Shown: one piece after another, positions 9,823-21,799 of the stretch
Position numbering within the stretch: position 1 is the first letter of the stretch
Layout: every line of letters starts with the position of its first letter
Source of the DNA: Caenorhabditis remanei
Taxonomy: Eukaryota > Nematoda > Chromadorea > Rhabditida > Rhabditidae
Direction of reading: 5' to 3'
Length of the DNA: 64,000 nt
Assembly: GCF_010183535.1 (NCBI RefSeq)
Contig: NC_071328.1
Span: 5,270,001 to 5,334,000 of the forward strand
Position numbers and translations under genes: made by a program
Notes under the pieces: model-generated
Seen by the model: only the letters and a program-made list of their open reading frames with translations
What the model was told of the DNA's origin: nothing
Database searches by the model: none

Positions 9823-10152
9823 ATGGATCGTGTTAGAGAAATTTGGAGAACAATTCTTACTGTGAGTTTAAATATGTAGTTCTTCCCAAGCTTTTGTCTA
9901 TTTCAGCGAATAATAAGGTCCGTTCCATTCTTGGCCGCAAGAACAAGGGAAAACGACAACTCCGAACCGCAAGGCGGCGACCGCCAAAATCAGTTAGGAC
10001 AAGAAGAACAAGCCGACGAACAACTTCAGATAGGAGTCGAGGAAGAAGTGGAACTTGAAGTCTTCCAGCGGAACGATCCGCGAAGACAGGTTATCAGAAA
10101 TAACAATCGACGTCATCGAGAGAATCGAGAATCCGGATACATAAGTGAATGA
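9823..10152 (+). CDS. Small orphan protein, 94 aa, two exons
   Basis: ATG at 9823 begins MDRVREIWRTILT. A 45-bp intron (9862-9906, GTGAGT to TTTCAG) leads to an 81-codon exon starting RIIRSVPFLAARTREN and ending NRRHRENRESGYISE. The N-terminus is amphipathic or basic; the rest is Gln/Glu/Asn/Arg-rich and probably disordered. There is no signal peptide. I do not recognise it. The strong splice sites and uninterrupted frame across the junction support a real gene. Confidence 0.6.
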
Positions 10153-10206
10153 GGTGATTTTTTCTCTATTTCAAACTTTGGTTTCTTCTCCATATTTCTG
10201 CTTCTC

Positions 10207-10442
10207 GCTAGACCACGAGACCCCACCGATTCCGCGGAAAAAAATAATGATGGAAAACGAAAGGGATGGAAAATGGGCGGAGTCATTAATTGCAATATAC
10301 TTCAAGAAATCAAAAAGTTTCAATCATCTAGCGCTAGGAAAAATTTCAAAAAATTCGTGCGGCAGCATTGCAGTTTTGGCTCCGCCCATTTTCCATCATT
10401 TTTTTTTCTTCCGCGGAATCGGTGGGGTCTCTAGGCCACGAC
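10207..10442. mobile_element. Short foldback element (MITE-like)
   Basis: Inverted arms include CCACCGATTCCGCGG near 10222 and its complement near 10410, with AATGATGGAAAA/TTTTCCATCATT nearby, separated by about 130 bp of unrelated sequence. No coding capacity. Confidence 0.7.
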
Positions 10443-10467
10443 CCCGTGATGCAAACTCGCTCTGACA

Positions 10468-10655
10468 GATTTTTTTGGTACCACCTCCTTTCATTCTAAC
10501 GAGTTTTTCTCGAAAATGGCTGAAAAATTTCGGAAAATTATTTTTAAATGCTATAGATCCTCCAGTTTCCCCGGATAATTACAGAAAATTGCGAAAATTT
10601 TAAGTAATTTAAAAAAAAACTCGTGAGAATGAAAGGAGGTGGTACCGAAAAAATC
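10468..10655. mobile_element. Short foldback element (MITE-like)
   Basis: The arm GGTACCACCTCCTTTCATTC near 10478 has its inverted counterpart near 10627-10646, bounded by GATTTTTT/AAAAAATC. No coding capacity. Confidence 0.7.
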
Positions 10656-10801
10656 ACCGTGATATGGATATATTTCAACCTAGTTTTTCAGAATTATTCA
10701 GCCACCTCCTATCCCATTCACTCTCCGCCACCGCCATCAATCTCTCCGCCACCTACCAAAAATCGAAATAAGTCTTTTATTTATATCAGTCTAATTCCGG
10801 G

Positions 10802-11123
10802 GCTATAGTAGTTGGAAGGGGTCACTTTTTTTCGCGATTTTTTCACTTTTTTCGACATAAAAATGATAGCTGATTATTTCTATGATGTTTTTAAGTTGTT
10901 AGGGCACAAAAATTTTCCATCAAAAAAAGCATTTTTTTCCCGAAAAAATTGACAAATTAATCGTATTTGTCAAATTTTTTCCCGAATTTCTAAGTAACCT
11001 AAGCCTAAGAAAAAGGTTAAGTAACAAAAAAGAGTTTCTTACACGTCTTCAGCCTCACACCTTCAGCCAAAAATCTGCCTAAAAATTCGAAAATTTGAGT
11101 GACCCCTTCCAACTACTATAGCG
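10802..11123. mobile_element. Short foldback element (MITE-like)
   Basis: The arm GCTATAGTAGTTGGAAGGGG at the left is mirrored by CCCCTTCCAACTACTATAGC at the right. The interior is AT-rich. It is the third foldback in 1 kb, suggesting a preferred insertion zone. Confidence 0.75.
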
Positions 11124-11130
11124 CCCTAAT

Positions 11131-11874
11131 TCCATTATATCCGTTAATTCTCCGTTAATTCTCTTATATCATTCTTGTAATAATATTGTTCGTGTTACAT
11201 GGTAATTTCCCTTATGTCATGCTTTGTTTATCATGTTTAAAAAAAAAAATTTATTCGAAATAATCTTTCCTTCTGGAATAAAAATAAAATTCTCACCGAC
11301 AAAATGTGTATTTTAAAGTTTTTATTTGTTAATTTGCTGTGTGGTAGATCACAAATAATACATATATTGCTTCGTGAGTGACCATGAAACGCAGAACATC
11401 GAGTCGCACTGGAAATAAAAAGCTAGAGACGGCCGTCTAGGCGGGTCACACAGAGATGAAGAAAAGATGAGTCTTCTTTACTGAAGGGCTGCGAAAAATG
11501 GAATTTCTCGAGTAAAATAGTTTAATCTACTAGCGGCCCTCTATGCTGGTCGAACGTTACAGAGCTCATAGATACGTGTAATCTCATGTCGACAATGGCC
11601 TCATCTATCTTTTGTTCTAAATTTTATTTATTTATCGAGGGATTCAGTACCTTTTCGCGACAATTTCTCGAAATAGTTGTCGAAAGTAAATTAATTCTTT
11701 CGCGACTACGATACGCAGTCTGCAACCACCACCGACAGCGTGATGCATTTTTACGGACCATTTGTTGAATTCGAATACGTATTATAGAGTTTCTCTTTCT
11801 GTCTCTAGAAACTATACTCTTCTTCCTCACAAATATTCTCAGAAAAGACCAAAATTATAAAATTCTTATTTCAG
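11131..11874. other. Non-coding stretch upstream of the lpd-6-like exons
   Basis: I looked here for the first half of the Brix domain and found no matching reading frame on either strand. The sequence is moderately complex at 11380-11790 and could hold regulatory or RNA sequence, but I cannot support a specific feature. Confidence 0.4.
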
Positions 11875-13440
11875 AAACCACACGGAGCAACGGACGACTC
11901 AGAAGGACCAACGCTCTCATTTAAAGGTTTCTTTTCACCATTTTCGCTGTTTTTGAACTTTGATTTTTAGTGAAGCAGTACTGTCTGGCTCGCCATGTTT
12001 TCAATATCCAAAAGCGTCCAATTGCTACGGATAAGCTGTTCAAATCATCTCCATTAGTTGTAATGAATGGATTTGGAGACGGAGAGAAGAAGCATCTCTC
12101 GTTAGTTCAAACTTTCATTCAGAATATGTTCCCTTCGATCAATGTTGATACGGTGAGTTGCCGGTTCCACGAAACATATTTAAAAATCAATGGTTTTTTC
12201 AGCTCCAAATTGGAAGTCTGAAACGTTGTTTGATCGTCAGTTACGACGAGGAAACTGATGAAATCAGTATGAGACACTAGTAAGTTCCAGTTTAAATATA
12301 CATTGATTTCAGTTTTTCATTATTTCAGCGCCATCCGTGTCGTCGCATCAGGTCTCAATAAATCAGTGAGAAAGCTAGTGCAAGCGGAGAAAACGATGGG
12401 AAAGAATATTCCAAATTTGAGTACCTACAAAGATATTAGTGATTACTTTTTGAAGTGAGTGAGATTATATTATTACCGATCTAATAATCGTTCATATTTT
12501 AGTCCTGGTCAATTGAGTGATTCTGAATTCGAAGGAGATCAACAAGAAGTGGAACTTCCGCAAAGTATTTCTGAGCAAAGTGGCTGCGGTGCAGGTCAGA
12601 AAAGTAACGTCCGTCTGCATGAAATTGGACCCCGATTGACGTTGGAACTGACGAAAATTGAGGAAGGAATCGATGAGGGAGAGGTTCTTTATCACAAGCA
12701 TCACGCAAAGACTCCTGATGAGTTGATCAAGTTGAGAGCTCATATGGAAAAAAAGAAGTGAGTGTTTCAAATCATCAATGTTGAAATTTTGTAAAAACTA
12801 TTATTTTTCAGACAAATGAAGAAGCGTCGTGAACAGGAAAGCGAGCAAAGAGTTATTCGTCGATTGACGATTGCTAAAGAACAACAAGATGCTGAGGAGG
12901 CAGAAGAGAAGGCGATTCGGGAGACTGCTGCACGTAGACAAGCTGCCGCCACCGGACAAGTTGAAGAAGTTGAGAATGAGAAGGAGAAGGATAGAGAGAT
13001 CGCCATGAATCGGGAACGGTAAGCTCTTGAAACTGTACCTCAAAATTCTCATTTTCAAAATTTTCAGAGATCTGAAACGCGCCAACGAGGAATGGGGAAC
13101 CACTGATAATCCAAAGAGAGGAAGATATGAAGATGGACGTGGAAGAGGTCGAGGTGCTGGATTCAGAGGAAGAGGTGACGAGGGTAGTTATCGTGGTCGT
13201 AGTGGAAGTGGAGATCGAGGAGAATCCAGTGGAGTTTACCGTGGAAGAAAAGATGACAGTAATGGATACAGAGAGAGGAGTATGGATCGTGGAGGCTTCC
13301 TAGGACGAGGTGGCGACCGTGGAGGATTCCGAGGTGGAGATCGCGGCGGATTCAGAGGTTCTCCGTATCCAACACTTGTCAGAATCGCTGGAACACTCGA
13401 AGAGGATCCACGATTCCAGGCGGCACATCCAGATCGTTAA
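11875..13440 (+). CDS. lpd-6: Brix-domain ribosome biogenesis protein (PPAN/SSF1, lpd-6-like), N-terminal exons missing
   Basis: Seven exons (11875-11926, 11971-12152, 12203-12279, 12329-12454, 12503-12757, 12812-13018, 13068-13440) join in phase into 423 residues. They match the second half of the Brix fold of Peter Pan/SSF1 proteins: EGPTLSFK, SPLVVMNGFG, FIQNMFPSIN, LIVSYDEETDEISMRHYAI and LHEIGPRLTLELTKIEEG. These factors bind pre-rRNA during 60S assembly in the nucleolus. A charged coiled coil follows, then an RGG-rich tail (FRGRGDEGSYRGR and similar) suited to RNA binding. The usual first about 120 residues and start codon are not found upstream, where three foldback elements lie. Either the gene is 5'-truncated or its first exons are displaced. 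Confidence 0.75.
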
Positions 13441-13725
13441 CCGGATGCTCCAAAAAATAACTGAAATCAAAAATAGTTTATATAACAATAAATCAACGAT
13501 TTCTCAAACATTTCATACTACAATATTTAGTTCCTAGAAAAGAAAACGAGACACGGATTGAATTATGTGACATTAATGATTATGAGTGAAGTGAAGGATG
13601 AAGGCACCAGAACAGTGAATGAGATGCATTTGTCAGGATTTGAGCAGTTGAGATTCAAGTAGAAAAATAAAAACAGACGGAAGGATAAAAATGAAATTAA
13701 AACATTAAATGATAATTGGAAAGTC
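13441..13725. other. Convergent 3' intergenic region
   Basis: AT-rich DNA between the lpd-6-like and pme-1 stop codons, containing AATAAA-like signals for the plus-strand gene. Nothing else seen. Confidence 0.4.
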
Positions 13726-16700
13726 CTAGCGATGACGAGCATGATGCATTTTGACACGAACCAAATACTTCATTTGAATCTGATCCACGTCATATACAAT
13801 GTACCTGAAAATGCATTAATGAGATGGAGACAGAGACTTTGATAAACATACTCATTGTATAGCAAGTGGAAGTCAGTGTGATGGGTCCCTTGCAGCTGGA
13901 AGTGATTTTTGCCTCTCGGGATAATGTAGCCATCTGGATGAAGGTAGTCCCCTATTTCTTCGGGACATTCACGACCGACACCTGAACATGCTCTTATAGA
14001 TCGGAAAGACTCCTCTTATTTTTACCTTTAACCGAATGAGTTCCTTTTGGCAGTGTGCTTTTCGACATTGTTGTCGCCTGCATCTTTGTGACCATTTCTC
14101 CGAGTGCCACGTCACACAACAGAAGATACGCTTCTTCATGATAATTCGCTCGGCAGTAGAAGAAACTTTTACTGAACATATCGGCAAAGTAGACTCCTTT
14201 TCCGAACATGTATCCAGACACTGGAGCTTCTGGAGGCGCGATACGAAGACCTTGACCGAGAATTCCAGCGAAGTTCATTCGTCCAGAACCGTGCCAGAGT
14301 AGACGTCGATTTCCGATTTTAGCCTTAAACTTTGTCGACTCATTCTCTCGGTTCAGTTGTAGAATCTGAAATTGGCTCATGTTTGTCTACTTCTGACAAA
14401 CAATCTTACATCAATCAAGTCCACTTTTATTTCATGTGTCGATCCTTGAGTATTTTTCAAGTAATCATGGATCATCTCGTAGTCTTTGCAGTGTTTATCG
14501 AGAGGCTGAAATAACAAATATTAGAATAATATCAATTTTCATACAACTCAGACTTACTGTCATAGCACACTTCAATTTCATATAATTAGTATCCACTGGA
14601 TCCACTCCAAGTGTTCCCATAGTTGGATTTTCTCCTCCACAAATTTGATCATAAGCGAATTTTATATCCAAAAGTGCATTCAACATGTTATTCTTCTCCT
14701 TGACCTTATGGATACTGTCAATTGGCTCCGGCACTTTCATTCCAAAGTTATGAGGGATAATCGTATAAAATTTGTTGGTGGATTCGAGAATCTTGTCGTT
14801 ATTCACTGGAAGCTCAATGAGAAGTTCACTGAGATCATTGAGCACTTCGAATGCCAGATTGATCTGATTTCGTGAGAGACGTCCGAGTGGCATTTTATTC
14901 ACATCCATCTCAAAGGACTTCAGAGCAGATTTCATGTTTTCAATGTTGAAAATTGCCATGACAACTTCTTTGACAGAAGGAGGTAGCTTGGTTCTGGAAC
15001 CAGGAGTGATGTCTTGTTCGAGTTCAGCCTAAAAATAACATAAAATTTCAGAAATCATTCAATTCAACTCACGAATTCGGAGTAATCAGTTTCGACATAA
15101 CTGAATGCTCCAGGCATTTTACGGAAATGCTTTCTATGCTCCCATTTATTTTTCGTCTTCTCTAAGAAAAGCTTCTTGAACTCCTCTACAGCTCCATTTC
15201 TGTCGAAGGACTCGTGTTTGTTGTTACCAACATCGGTACCCACTCGGCCCCACGATCGGAATACATAGTACTTCTCGGAAACATCATCTTTCAACAACTG
15301 AATTTTGTAAAACGAGTTCTTGTTTTGTGTGACATCAGTGAATGAGAGTGTCGCCTGATAGAGACATCCGTCTTCTTCATTTTTGAACACGTGGCATTTA
15401 TTGGCATGCTGGAATTTCGCATCAACAACAGTTCCGTTTTTAATGATATGAGTGCTACTAACGGCGTCAGCGTTAGTGGAAATCGGAATAACATTCTGCG
15501 AGTCGAATGCTTCAGCTGCATAAATGAATTCATCTCCACGAAGTCCCCCTTTCGATTTTCTCTTCTGTATTTTAACGATTTCCTCTTCTTCCTCTTCTCC
15601 CATATAAAGACGTTCAGCAAATGCATTGAAGACCACGTTTTGAGCAGAACATTTCTCAAGAAGACGATCAGTTGGTTTGAATGGAGTTCTAACAGGATTC
15701 TTCGATTCGAAAGTGCATTTCGAGTACTCCGTCGCATATCCAGTACAGACATAAGTACGACGTGCTGAGTTGTAGAGAATATTTCCATTCGTACACTTCA
15801 AACAGGCGATCGGCACTCCGAAAACAGCATAATCCGCTAGTCGATCAATCAGTTGTGCTGTTGGATCATGCCCTTCTGTGACTTCTTGAAAGTTTTTGGC
15901 GAGCAGAGCCAATCTCTCCGAATGTGATAGTTTTTCCAGAAGTTGCCGACATTCCCACAGTTGGTCGACTTGAGTCTGTAAATATTTTGTAACTAAAAAA
16001 ATTGATTTCTATACTATCAAACCTTCATGCGGCGTTTCTGAAGTTCAGCCATTTTCGCTGCCTTACTCTGTATTTTTCTCTTTTTTCTCTCCTCTTCACT
16101 AGGCTTGATTTCCAGGATTTCCTCAGGAGCTGCACGTTTCTTATTGTTCGTTGACGAGCATGGATCATCATCAAAATCGATAAAAATCTCTGGAGGATCT
16201 TTTGAACTTATCGCTAAATTATCGACGATTGCCACGACATTATCGTCAGTTACAGTAGACGAAGAAGATTCCGGTTGTGGTACTTTCTCTTCTTCCGGTT
16301 TCGTCTTTTTCGCTTTTTTCGACGCATCAATTTCAGCGTAACTTGCGATGACACGCTCTCTCCAGCACTCTTCATAATCGTTCCAGCCCGGAATTTCCTC
16401 CAATTCTCCCTCGATTCTCTCAAAGTTATCCGCGTGGCATTTGAAATGAATATATTTACTTTTGACAATCACTTTCATCTCTCCTTTTTCGAAGTTAACT
16501 GAGCACTTCATACATTTTCCTCGGTTAGTTAATGAGCTCTCCGATTTTATGGAAGAAAGAAACAGCACATTTTCATAATTGACAGAAACAAAATGAGCCA
16601 CTGGTTCTCTGAATTTTTGAATTCGATTGCGGAGAAGTTCTTGATCTTCCCAACGAAGCCAATCGACACCTCTGATGGAACTGATATTAATTTCATTTCG

Positions 16701-16941
16701 GCTGCGAGACAGATTTTGCCAGAAACATTCGTAATGAAACCAACAATCAATGGTTCCGTCGAAAAATGTAGACTGTTGATTCAGTGACATTCGCAAAGAA
16801 TTCTGTAATTATTGAATTATTCGGTATGAAATTAATCGTAAAGCTCACCGCTCCGATATTCTTTTTGCATTTTTTACAATTCGATCGGTTCGATTTGGCA
16901 TATTCGATGGCATATGGAAGGGGCCCAGTGGGGTGTAACAT
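13726..16941 (-). CDS. pme-1: Poly(ADP-ribose) polymerase 1
   Basis: Eight exons (16849-16941, 16023-16802, 15073-15975, 14558-15028, 14410-14505, 14026-14365, 13852-13981, 13726-13804) give 963 residues, close to the C. elegans protein. Order: PARP-type zinc fingers ([10 protein letters not shown]...WFHYECFW and [12 protein letters not shown]...HFKCH), a basic nuclear-type linker ([17 protein letters not shown]), PADR1/zinc-binding region ([14 protein letters not shown]), WGR domain ([20 protein letters not shown]), helical regulatory domain, and catalytic domain. [17 protein letters not shown] and LLYNEY supply the H-Y-E catalytic triad. It detects DNA breaks and transfers ADP-ribose from NAD+ in the nucleus. 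The start [17 protein letters not shown] is chosen because [11 protein letters not shown] is the conserved PARP N-terminus. Divergent from the TRM11-type gene. A truncated duplicate lies at 1-1263. Confidence 0.95.
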
Positions 16942-17681
16942 GCTATTTCAGCAGCCACGTCACCCTAGAACAAAGACGGTTTGTGATTTATAAATTGAGA
17001 AGAAAATACGAAAATAGAAAAGAGAGCAAAACGTTGTGAGGTGAAAACGCGTGGTTATAACATTGAGGGAATGAGGAAAAGTGATTTCTCCCAACATCGA
17101 GAGCGAGGTGCGGAAACAGAACAATGATTGGATTTCTTTCTTTAAACGAACGAAACAATTTTTAAAAGTATGAGTCATTCCAGAGAAAAACTTGTTTTAT
17201 TGTTTCAGAACTACCGTAGCGTGCGTGGCGGGACCCATGAAACGTTTTACTGGATGAATCTTGATGAACTCTCAACATTCTCTTTTGTATGAAACTTCGG
17301 ATAATAATTATTATAAAAACGTTGCTCAAATCCTTTTTTCTATTCAGTCAATATTGATTGGTGCTGTACACACAAAGGCGCGAAGGTCAAAAAGGTTGCA
17401 TAGAGCACAAAAGGCATTAAAAAACGTCTAATGTTCAGTAAACATGTTTATAAACATTAACCTGAGAAAATTAGACCCATGGCCTTGAAATCAATACCGG
17501 GAACATCGTATAATCGTCGGCTAACGACAAAAAAATATATTTCAAAGGCGCGCCGCCACCTGTTTCTCAACAGAGCGTGTATGCTTTTAGTCTCTTTTTT
17601 TCAGGGTTTTTAAAGAGAACCATCTTCGAGACTTCTAGATATTCTGTTATAGAAAATCGTAAAAATTAGGAAATAAACAAA
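16942..17681. promoter_or_regulatory. Divergent promoter region, pme-1 / TRM11-type gene
   Basis: 740 bp separate the two start codons. The part at 17370-17640 is more complex and holds a GGCGCGCCGCCACCTG segment. No gene seen. Confidence 0.45.
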
Positions 17682-19251
17682 ATGATCCCGGTACTGGTAA
17701 TATTCTCACAAAGCCATGTTGACTTTCGAAAACCGGAATTCGATGCAATTTGCTCTATGTTTTCAATTGAAGTGAACGGTTCTGATTCAATTAATCAAGA
17801 AGTCAGTTTCCTTCTGGAGAAAAATGCAAAGAAACTTTAAATTACAGAGCCACGTGTTTGTTCTTCATTTCGAAAGTTATCTAGAAGTGAGCAAGCTGTT
17901 ATCAAGATCAATTCTCATCAAGTTCGCAATCGACATATCAATAGAATCAGAGTCATATGATAATCTTTATCAAAAAATCAATGAAAATCCGGAAATTATT
18001 GAGAAGTTCGATGTTCCGGAAAAAAGCTTCGCCTTGAGATTCTTCGCAATCGGTCGAAAAAAGAAATTGGATAGTATGGAACGGATCAAATTGTTCTTAG
18101 ATGCCGTTCCGTTCAAAAATGCTCCAATTTCCCTTCAATCTCCGCAAAACGAGCTGTATTTAGTGGAGGAATACGAGAACCCGACGGATACAAGTCCAAA
18201 GAAAGTATATTTTGGAAAACTTATTGGAGAAGGTCGAAGCGAGCTGAAAACAAAATACAATTTGCGGGAAAGATGTTACATTGGAAACACCACGATGGAT
18301 CCAGAGTTGTCATTTATTCAAGTAAGATTGTTAAAACATTTTCCTGTTTTCGAATATAATATTTCAACTTTCAGGCAAATCTTGCAATGGTTCAACCCAG
18401 AAATCTCGTTCTCGACCCGTTCGTTGGTACTGGTGGTTTGATTCTTCCCGCTGCAGAATTTGGAGGATTTGTCATGGGGACTGAAATCAATTATCAGACA
18501 GCAAGAGCAAAAGGGAGGTCTTCTCGACAAGGTGTGGGCGAAAGGGACGAATCGGAGAGCATCAAGGCTAATTTTGAGCAATATCACACGGAGGTAATAG
18601 TTTTTTGTTGGAAAATTAAGAATATATTATCTGCTTCCAGGATAAACTTCTCTCAATCCTGATCGCCGATTCGAGTAAACATGGAATCTGGAGTTTGAAT
18701 GCACAATTTGATGCGATTGTAGCAGATCGTAAGTTTTATAGTTGTTGATGTGTTGATTTAAACTTTACGAATTAAGCGCCCTACGGAGTCCGAGAGAAAG
18801 CCAGAAAAACGGTGAAGAACAAAGAAGTCGCCAAGGATGTGTATGTTGATAGAACTGATTACTTCCATATTTCAAATTTCAGAATACAATACCAACAGAA
18901 AGAAGAGTATGATCTGGAATCTGCGTTTAGTGACCTTCTCAACTTGTCAGCTCGGATTCTTGTCAAGAACGGACGAATCTCATTTTGGTATCCAGTGATC
19001 CTCGAAAAGTAAGCTTTCAATGATAATTTTTTTCCGAAAACAGAACTTTCAGTTACTGCGATGAGAACCTACCCAATCATCCTGCTATGAAGTTGATCTC
19101 GAACTGTGAACAACCTCTGACGCGAAAGACTAGCCGCCGCTTGTTGACCTATCGAAAGATTCGTGAACCTGTCGAGGATGAAGTATGCGAAATTCAAAAA
19201 ACTGGAGTCAGTCACTATCGGAGTGTTCTTTTTACTCCGAATAAAGCTTGA
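17682..19251 (+). CDS. tRNA (guanine-10-N2) methyltransferase, TRM11 family
   Basis: Seven exons (17682-17801, 17848-18321, 18375-18593, 18641-18728, 18777-18840, 18883-19008, 19053-19251) join in phase to 429 residues. The N-terminal half has the THUMP-like region including KLLSRSILIKFAIDI. The Rossmann methyltransferase follows: SAM-binding motif LDPFVGTGGLILPAAEFGG near residue 210, acidic ribose-binding GTEINYQ, and the catalytic DPPYG near residue 300, split by an intron. TRM11 with TRM112 methylates G10 of tRNA in the cytoplasm. From memory the C. elegans counterpart is Y71F9AL.1. Length and motif order are normal. Confidence 0.9.
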
Positions 19252-19779
19252 ATTGTTATTTTAGGTTGTTTAACTTATCTTGTTTCGGTTTTCCTTCGTT
19301 TTGTTGCTCGTTGTTAACTTGTTCTACTGTTTTTCATAAACTTTAACCTTATTTGTCAAATAGTTTATATTTTTATATTCTTAAAAGCTATCTTCAACTG
19401 AAAGCTATACTTTAAAGTATGCCTTGCTAATTTTGGCTTTTCCATCTCCTAATCTCACCTTTTATTGTTGAAAAACGAACCGGAAAGCTTCTTTATCTCT
19501 CGAAAAGAGAGACGCAGACGCCCAGCCGCCGGGCGGGTCTCGTCACGAAAGGGCGTTTGCAGTCTGCAGAGAGATACGGTCATCCACAGACATGTAGTTG
19601 ACGGCGGAGAAAACGCGCCGTTCTCTGTCACTTTTCGGACAATTTCCTGTCACTCTCAGTTCTGCGTCTGATATAAAATTGATACCTTACTCGTTTTTTC
19701 GTTAGATGCTCCACGCATCCGCTTAAATTGTTTTAATCTTTTCTAGTAAACTTTCTCTTAACAAAAACTTTTTCCAGTA
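19252..19779. promoter_or_regulatory. Intergenic region upstream of trap-1
   Basis: The first 200 bp are the AT-rich 3' flank of the methyltransferase gene. 19490-19680 is unusually GC-rich for this region (GCCGCCGGGCGGGTCTCG) and is the likely trap-1 promoter. A TTTCCAG just before the ATG is a candidate trans-splice acceptor. The open frame at 19465-19671 has no family resemblance. Confidence 0.45.
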
Positions 19780-20698
19780 ATGAAGCTGTCGGCCATCCTC
19801 CTCCTCTCTGTTGTCGGACTCTGTGCAGTTTACGGTAAGTGCTCTTCGGCTTTGGGAATGTAGCAACAGTGTTATTTACAGCCGCTGATGTCGTTGACGG
19901 AGAAGTGACAGATGACGGCCCAAAAACTGTCCAGGAAGAAGAATCCCTCGATATCGGAGCCTCCCCAGATGCCGGACTTGCTTTCCACTTCGTTCAACCA
20001 GCTGATGCCAATGTTGTTCACGGTTTGTTCATTTATATGTAATATTTATTCCTATCTTTATAATTTTAAGAGTTCTACACCGGAAAGCCAGTCAAGTTCT
20101 TGATCGGATTCCAAAACAAGGGAGAAAAGGACTTCGTCGTGAAGTACTCTGAGACTTCTTTCCGTTTCCCAACTGACTACAACTACCATCTCCAGAACGT
20201 ATGTTCACTTTCTTCTTTTTCCAAAATGTTTGAATTTTCCATTTTTAGTTCACCCGCGGAGAATACAACCGTCGTGTTGCACCAAAGGAGGAAGTCACCC
20301 TTGACTACGGATTCTACGCTCACGAGACTTTCGCTGGACGCCCAGTTGGACTTGTTGTCAATGTTCACTACCAAGATGCTGATGGAAACGCTTTCGTCAA
20401 CAACGTCTTCAACCAAACCGTCAACATTCTCGAGGACGACTCTGGATTCTCTGGAGAGACTGGATTCCTTTTCATCTTCTTCGTTGCTCTTTCCATCGGA
20501 GGACTTTACCTCGCCAACCAATTCTTGTCAAAGCTTTCCCGCAAATCTGGACTTTCCAAGCGCAGAGTTGTGGAGCAAGGAACATCTTCTGAAGTTGACT
20601 TCGAATGGATCCCAAGAGACGCCGTCAAGAACAAGGAGAAGAGATCACCAGTCGCCGGATCACCGAAGGCTCGCAAAACAGCCAAGAAAACAGACTAA
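19780..20698 (+). CDS. trap-1: Translocon-associated protein subunit alpha (SSR1)
   Basis: Four exons (19780-19834, 19882-20022, 20071-20198, 20249-20698) give 257 residues. It has a signal peptide (MKLSAILLLSVVGLCAVYA), an acidic lumenal start (VVDGEVTDDGP), a lumenal beta-sandwich with FYTGKPVKFLIGFQNKGEK and N-glycosylation sites NFT and NQT, one transmembrane helix near residues 190-212 (FLFIFFVALSIGGLYLA) and a basic cytosolic tail. The TRAP complex assists Sec61 in translocation of some secretory proteins. Length and topology match the family. Confidence 0.95.
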
Positions 20699-21198
20699 AA
20701 ACAAATCGGATAGAATTTTTGTTGTCATTTCATATCAGAATTTCTATTTATTGTCTTTTTGTTAACATCTGACCTCTCACGAAGACAAATTTGTGTATAT
20801 TTCTCTCTTCATATTTATTTTCTTCCTTCCCCTCTCAAAATTTGTTTCAATTGTCTCTTGCGGGACGGGTATTACACCCGCGGCCTCCTTGTTTCCTTAT
20901 TAGAAAAAGAAAAATAAATAATAAAAATATTAATAGTAGTTTGAAACTCTGAAATTCTCTTTTACAGACTGAACGTGTTATTTTTCCTGTTTCAATAATA
21001 TTACCTCAACTGTCGTGAAATTATATGCATTGTACGCAAGTTGTGGCAGTGTGTAGTGAACCGCAAGCGCCACATCTGACGCCAACTCGTGGATTCATTT
21101 TATTTTTTCGAATATATTTCACAATTTTTCCGTATGAATTCACTTGTTTCTTGTCAATGCTCACCTGAAGTAACTTTAAATTTTCAGTTTTTCTCAAA
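20699..21198. other. Intergenic region trap-1 / nxt-1
   Basis: It begins with the trap-1 3' UTR. A short GC-rich hairpin, CGGGTATTACACCCG (about 20867-20881), is followed by AATAAATAATAAAA, the likely polyadenylation region. The remainder should hold the nxt-1 promoter. No gene seen. Confidence 0.45.
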
Positions 21199-21723
21199 AT
21201 GGCCATGAAGACTACCCAAGACATCAATAAAGAAGACGAAGAGGTATTCACATTAATTCTTATATATTTATCAAATTCGTAATTGATATTTCAGTTATGC
21301 AAAGAGGCCGAAAAATTCAGTCAAGTCTACTACGATGTTATGGATAGAAAACGGGAGAAAATCGGATTCTTGTACGCCAACATCTCTCAATCGAATGCAG
21401 TTTGGAATGGAAATCCAATCAATGGGTTCGAAGATATCTGCCGGTAAGCCTATAATTTTCTTCGATTGTTTTATCATTAGTTCTCACAATTTTGCAGGTT
21501 CATGGCAGCCCTTCCCAGCACACAACACAATATTCAATCGCTGGATGCACAAAGACTCCCAGAAGGTGTCTCCGGAGAAATGGCCGGTGGAATGATTCTC
21601 CATGTTGCCGGGTCCGTCACTGTCGATAATGATGCTCAGAGAGCGTTCACCCAAACCCTTGTACTCGGCGTGGAAGACGGAAAATACAAAGTGAAGAGCG
21701 ACCGATTCCGCTATGTCGATTAA
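21199..21723 (+). CDS. nxt-1: NTF2-related mRNA export factor (p15/NXT1)
   Basis: Three exons (21199-21243, 21295-21443, 21498-21723) give 139 residues of NTF2 fold: FSQVYYDVMDRKREKIGFLY, NAVWNGNPINGFEDICRFM, LPSTQHNIQSLDAQRLP and the C-terminal FTQTLVLGVEDGKYKVKSDR. It heterodimerises with the mRNA export receptor NXF1/TAP and acts at nuclear pores. Length is normal. The next gene, cogc-3, starts 215 bp downstream on the same strand, with AATAAA between them, so it is probably the first gene of a two-gene operon. Confidence 0.93.
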
Positions 21724-21799
21724 ATATGCAAAGTTTTGCAGCACCGTCTGATCTCTATAATTTATCACCAAATCACTCATGTCTTTGTTTATTTTTCAC

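Noticed and set aside
19465..19671. Open frame of 68 codons upstream of trap-1
   Set aside because: It lies in GC-rich promoter-like DNA, has no splice or family support, and its composition is arginine-rich by base content.
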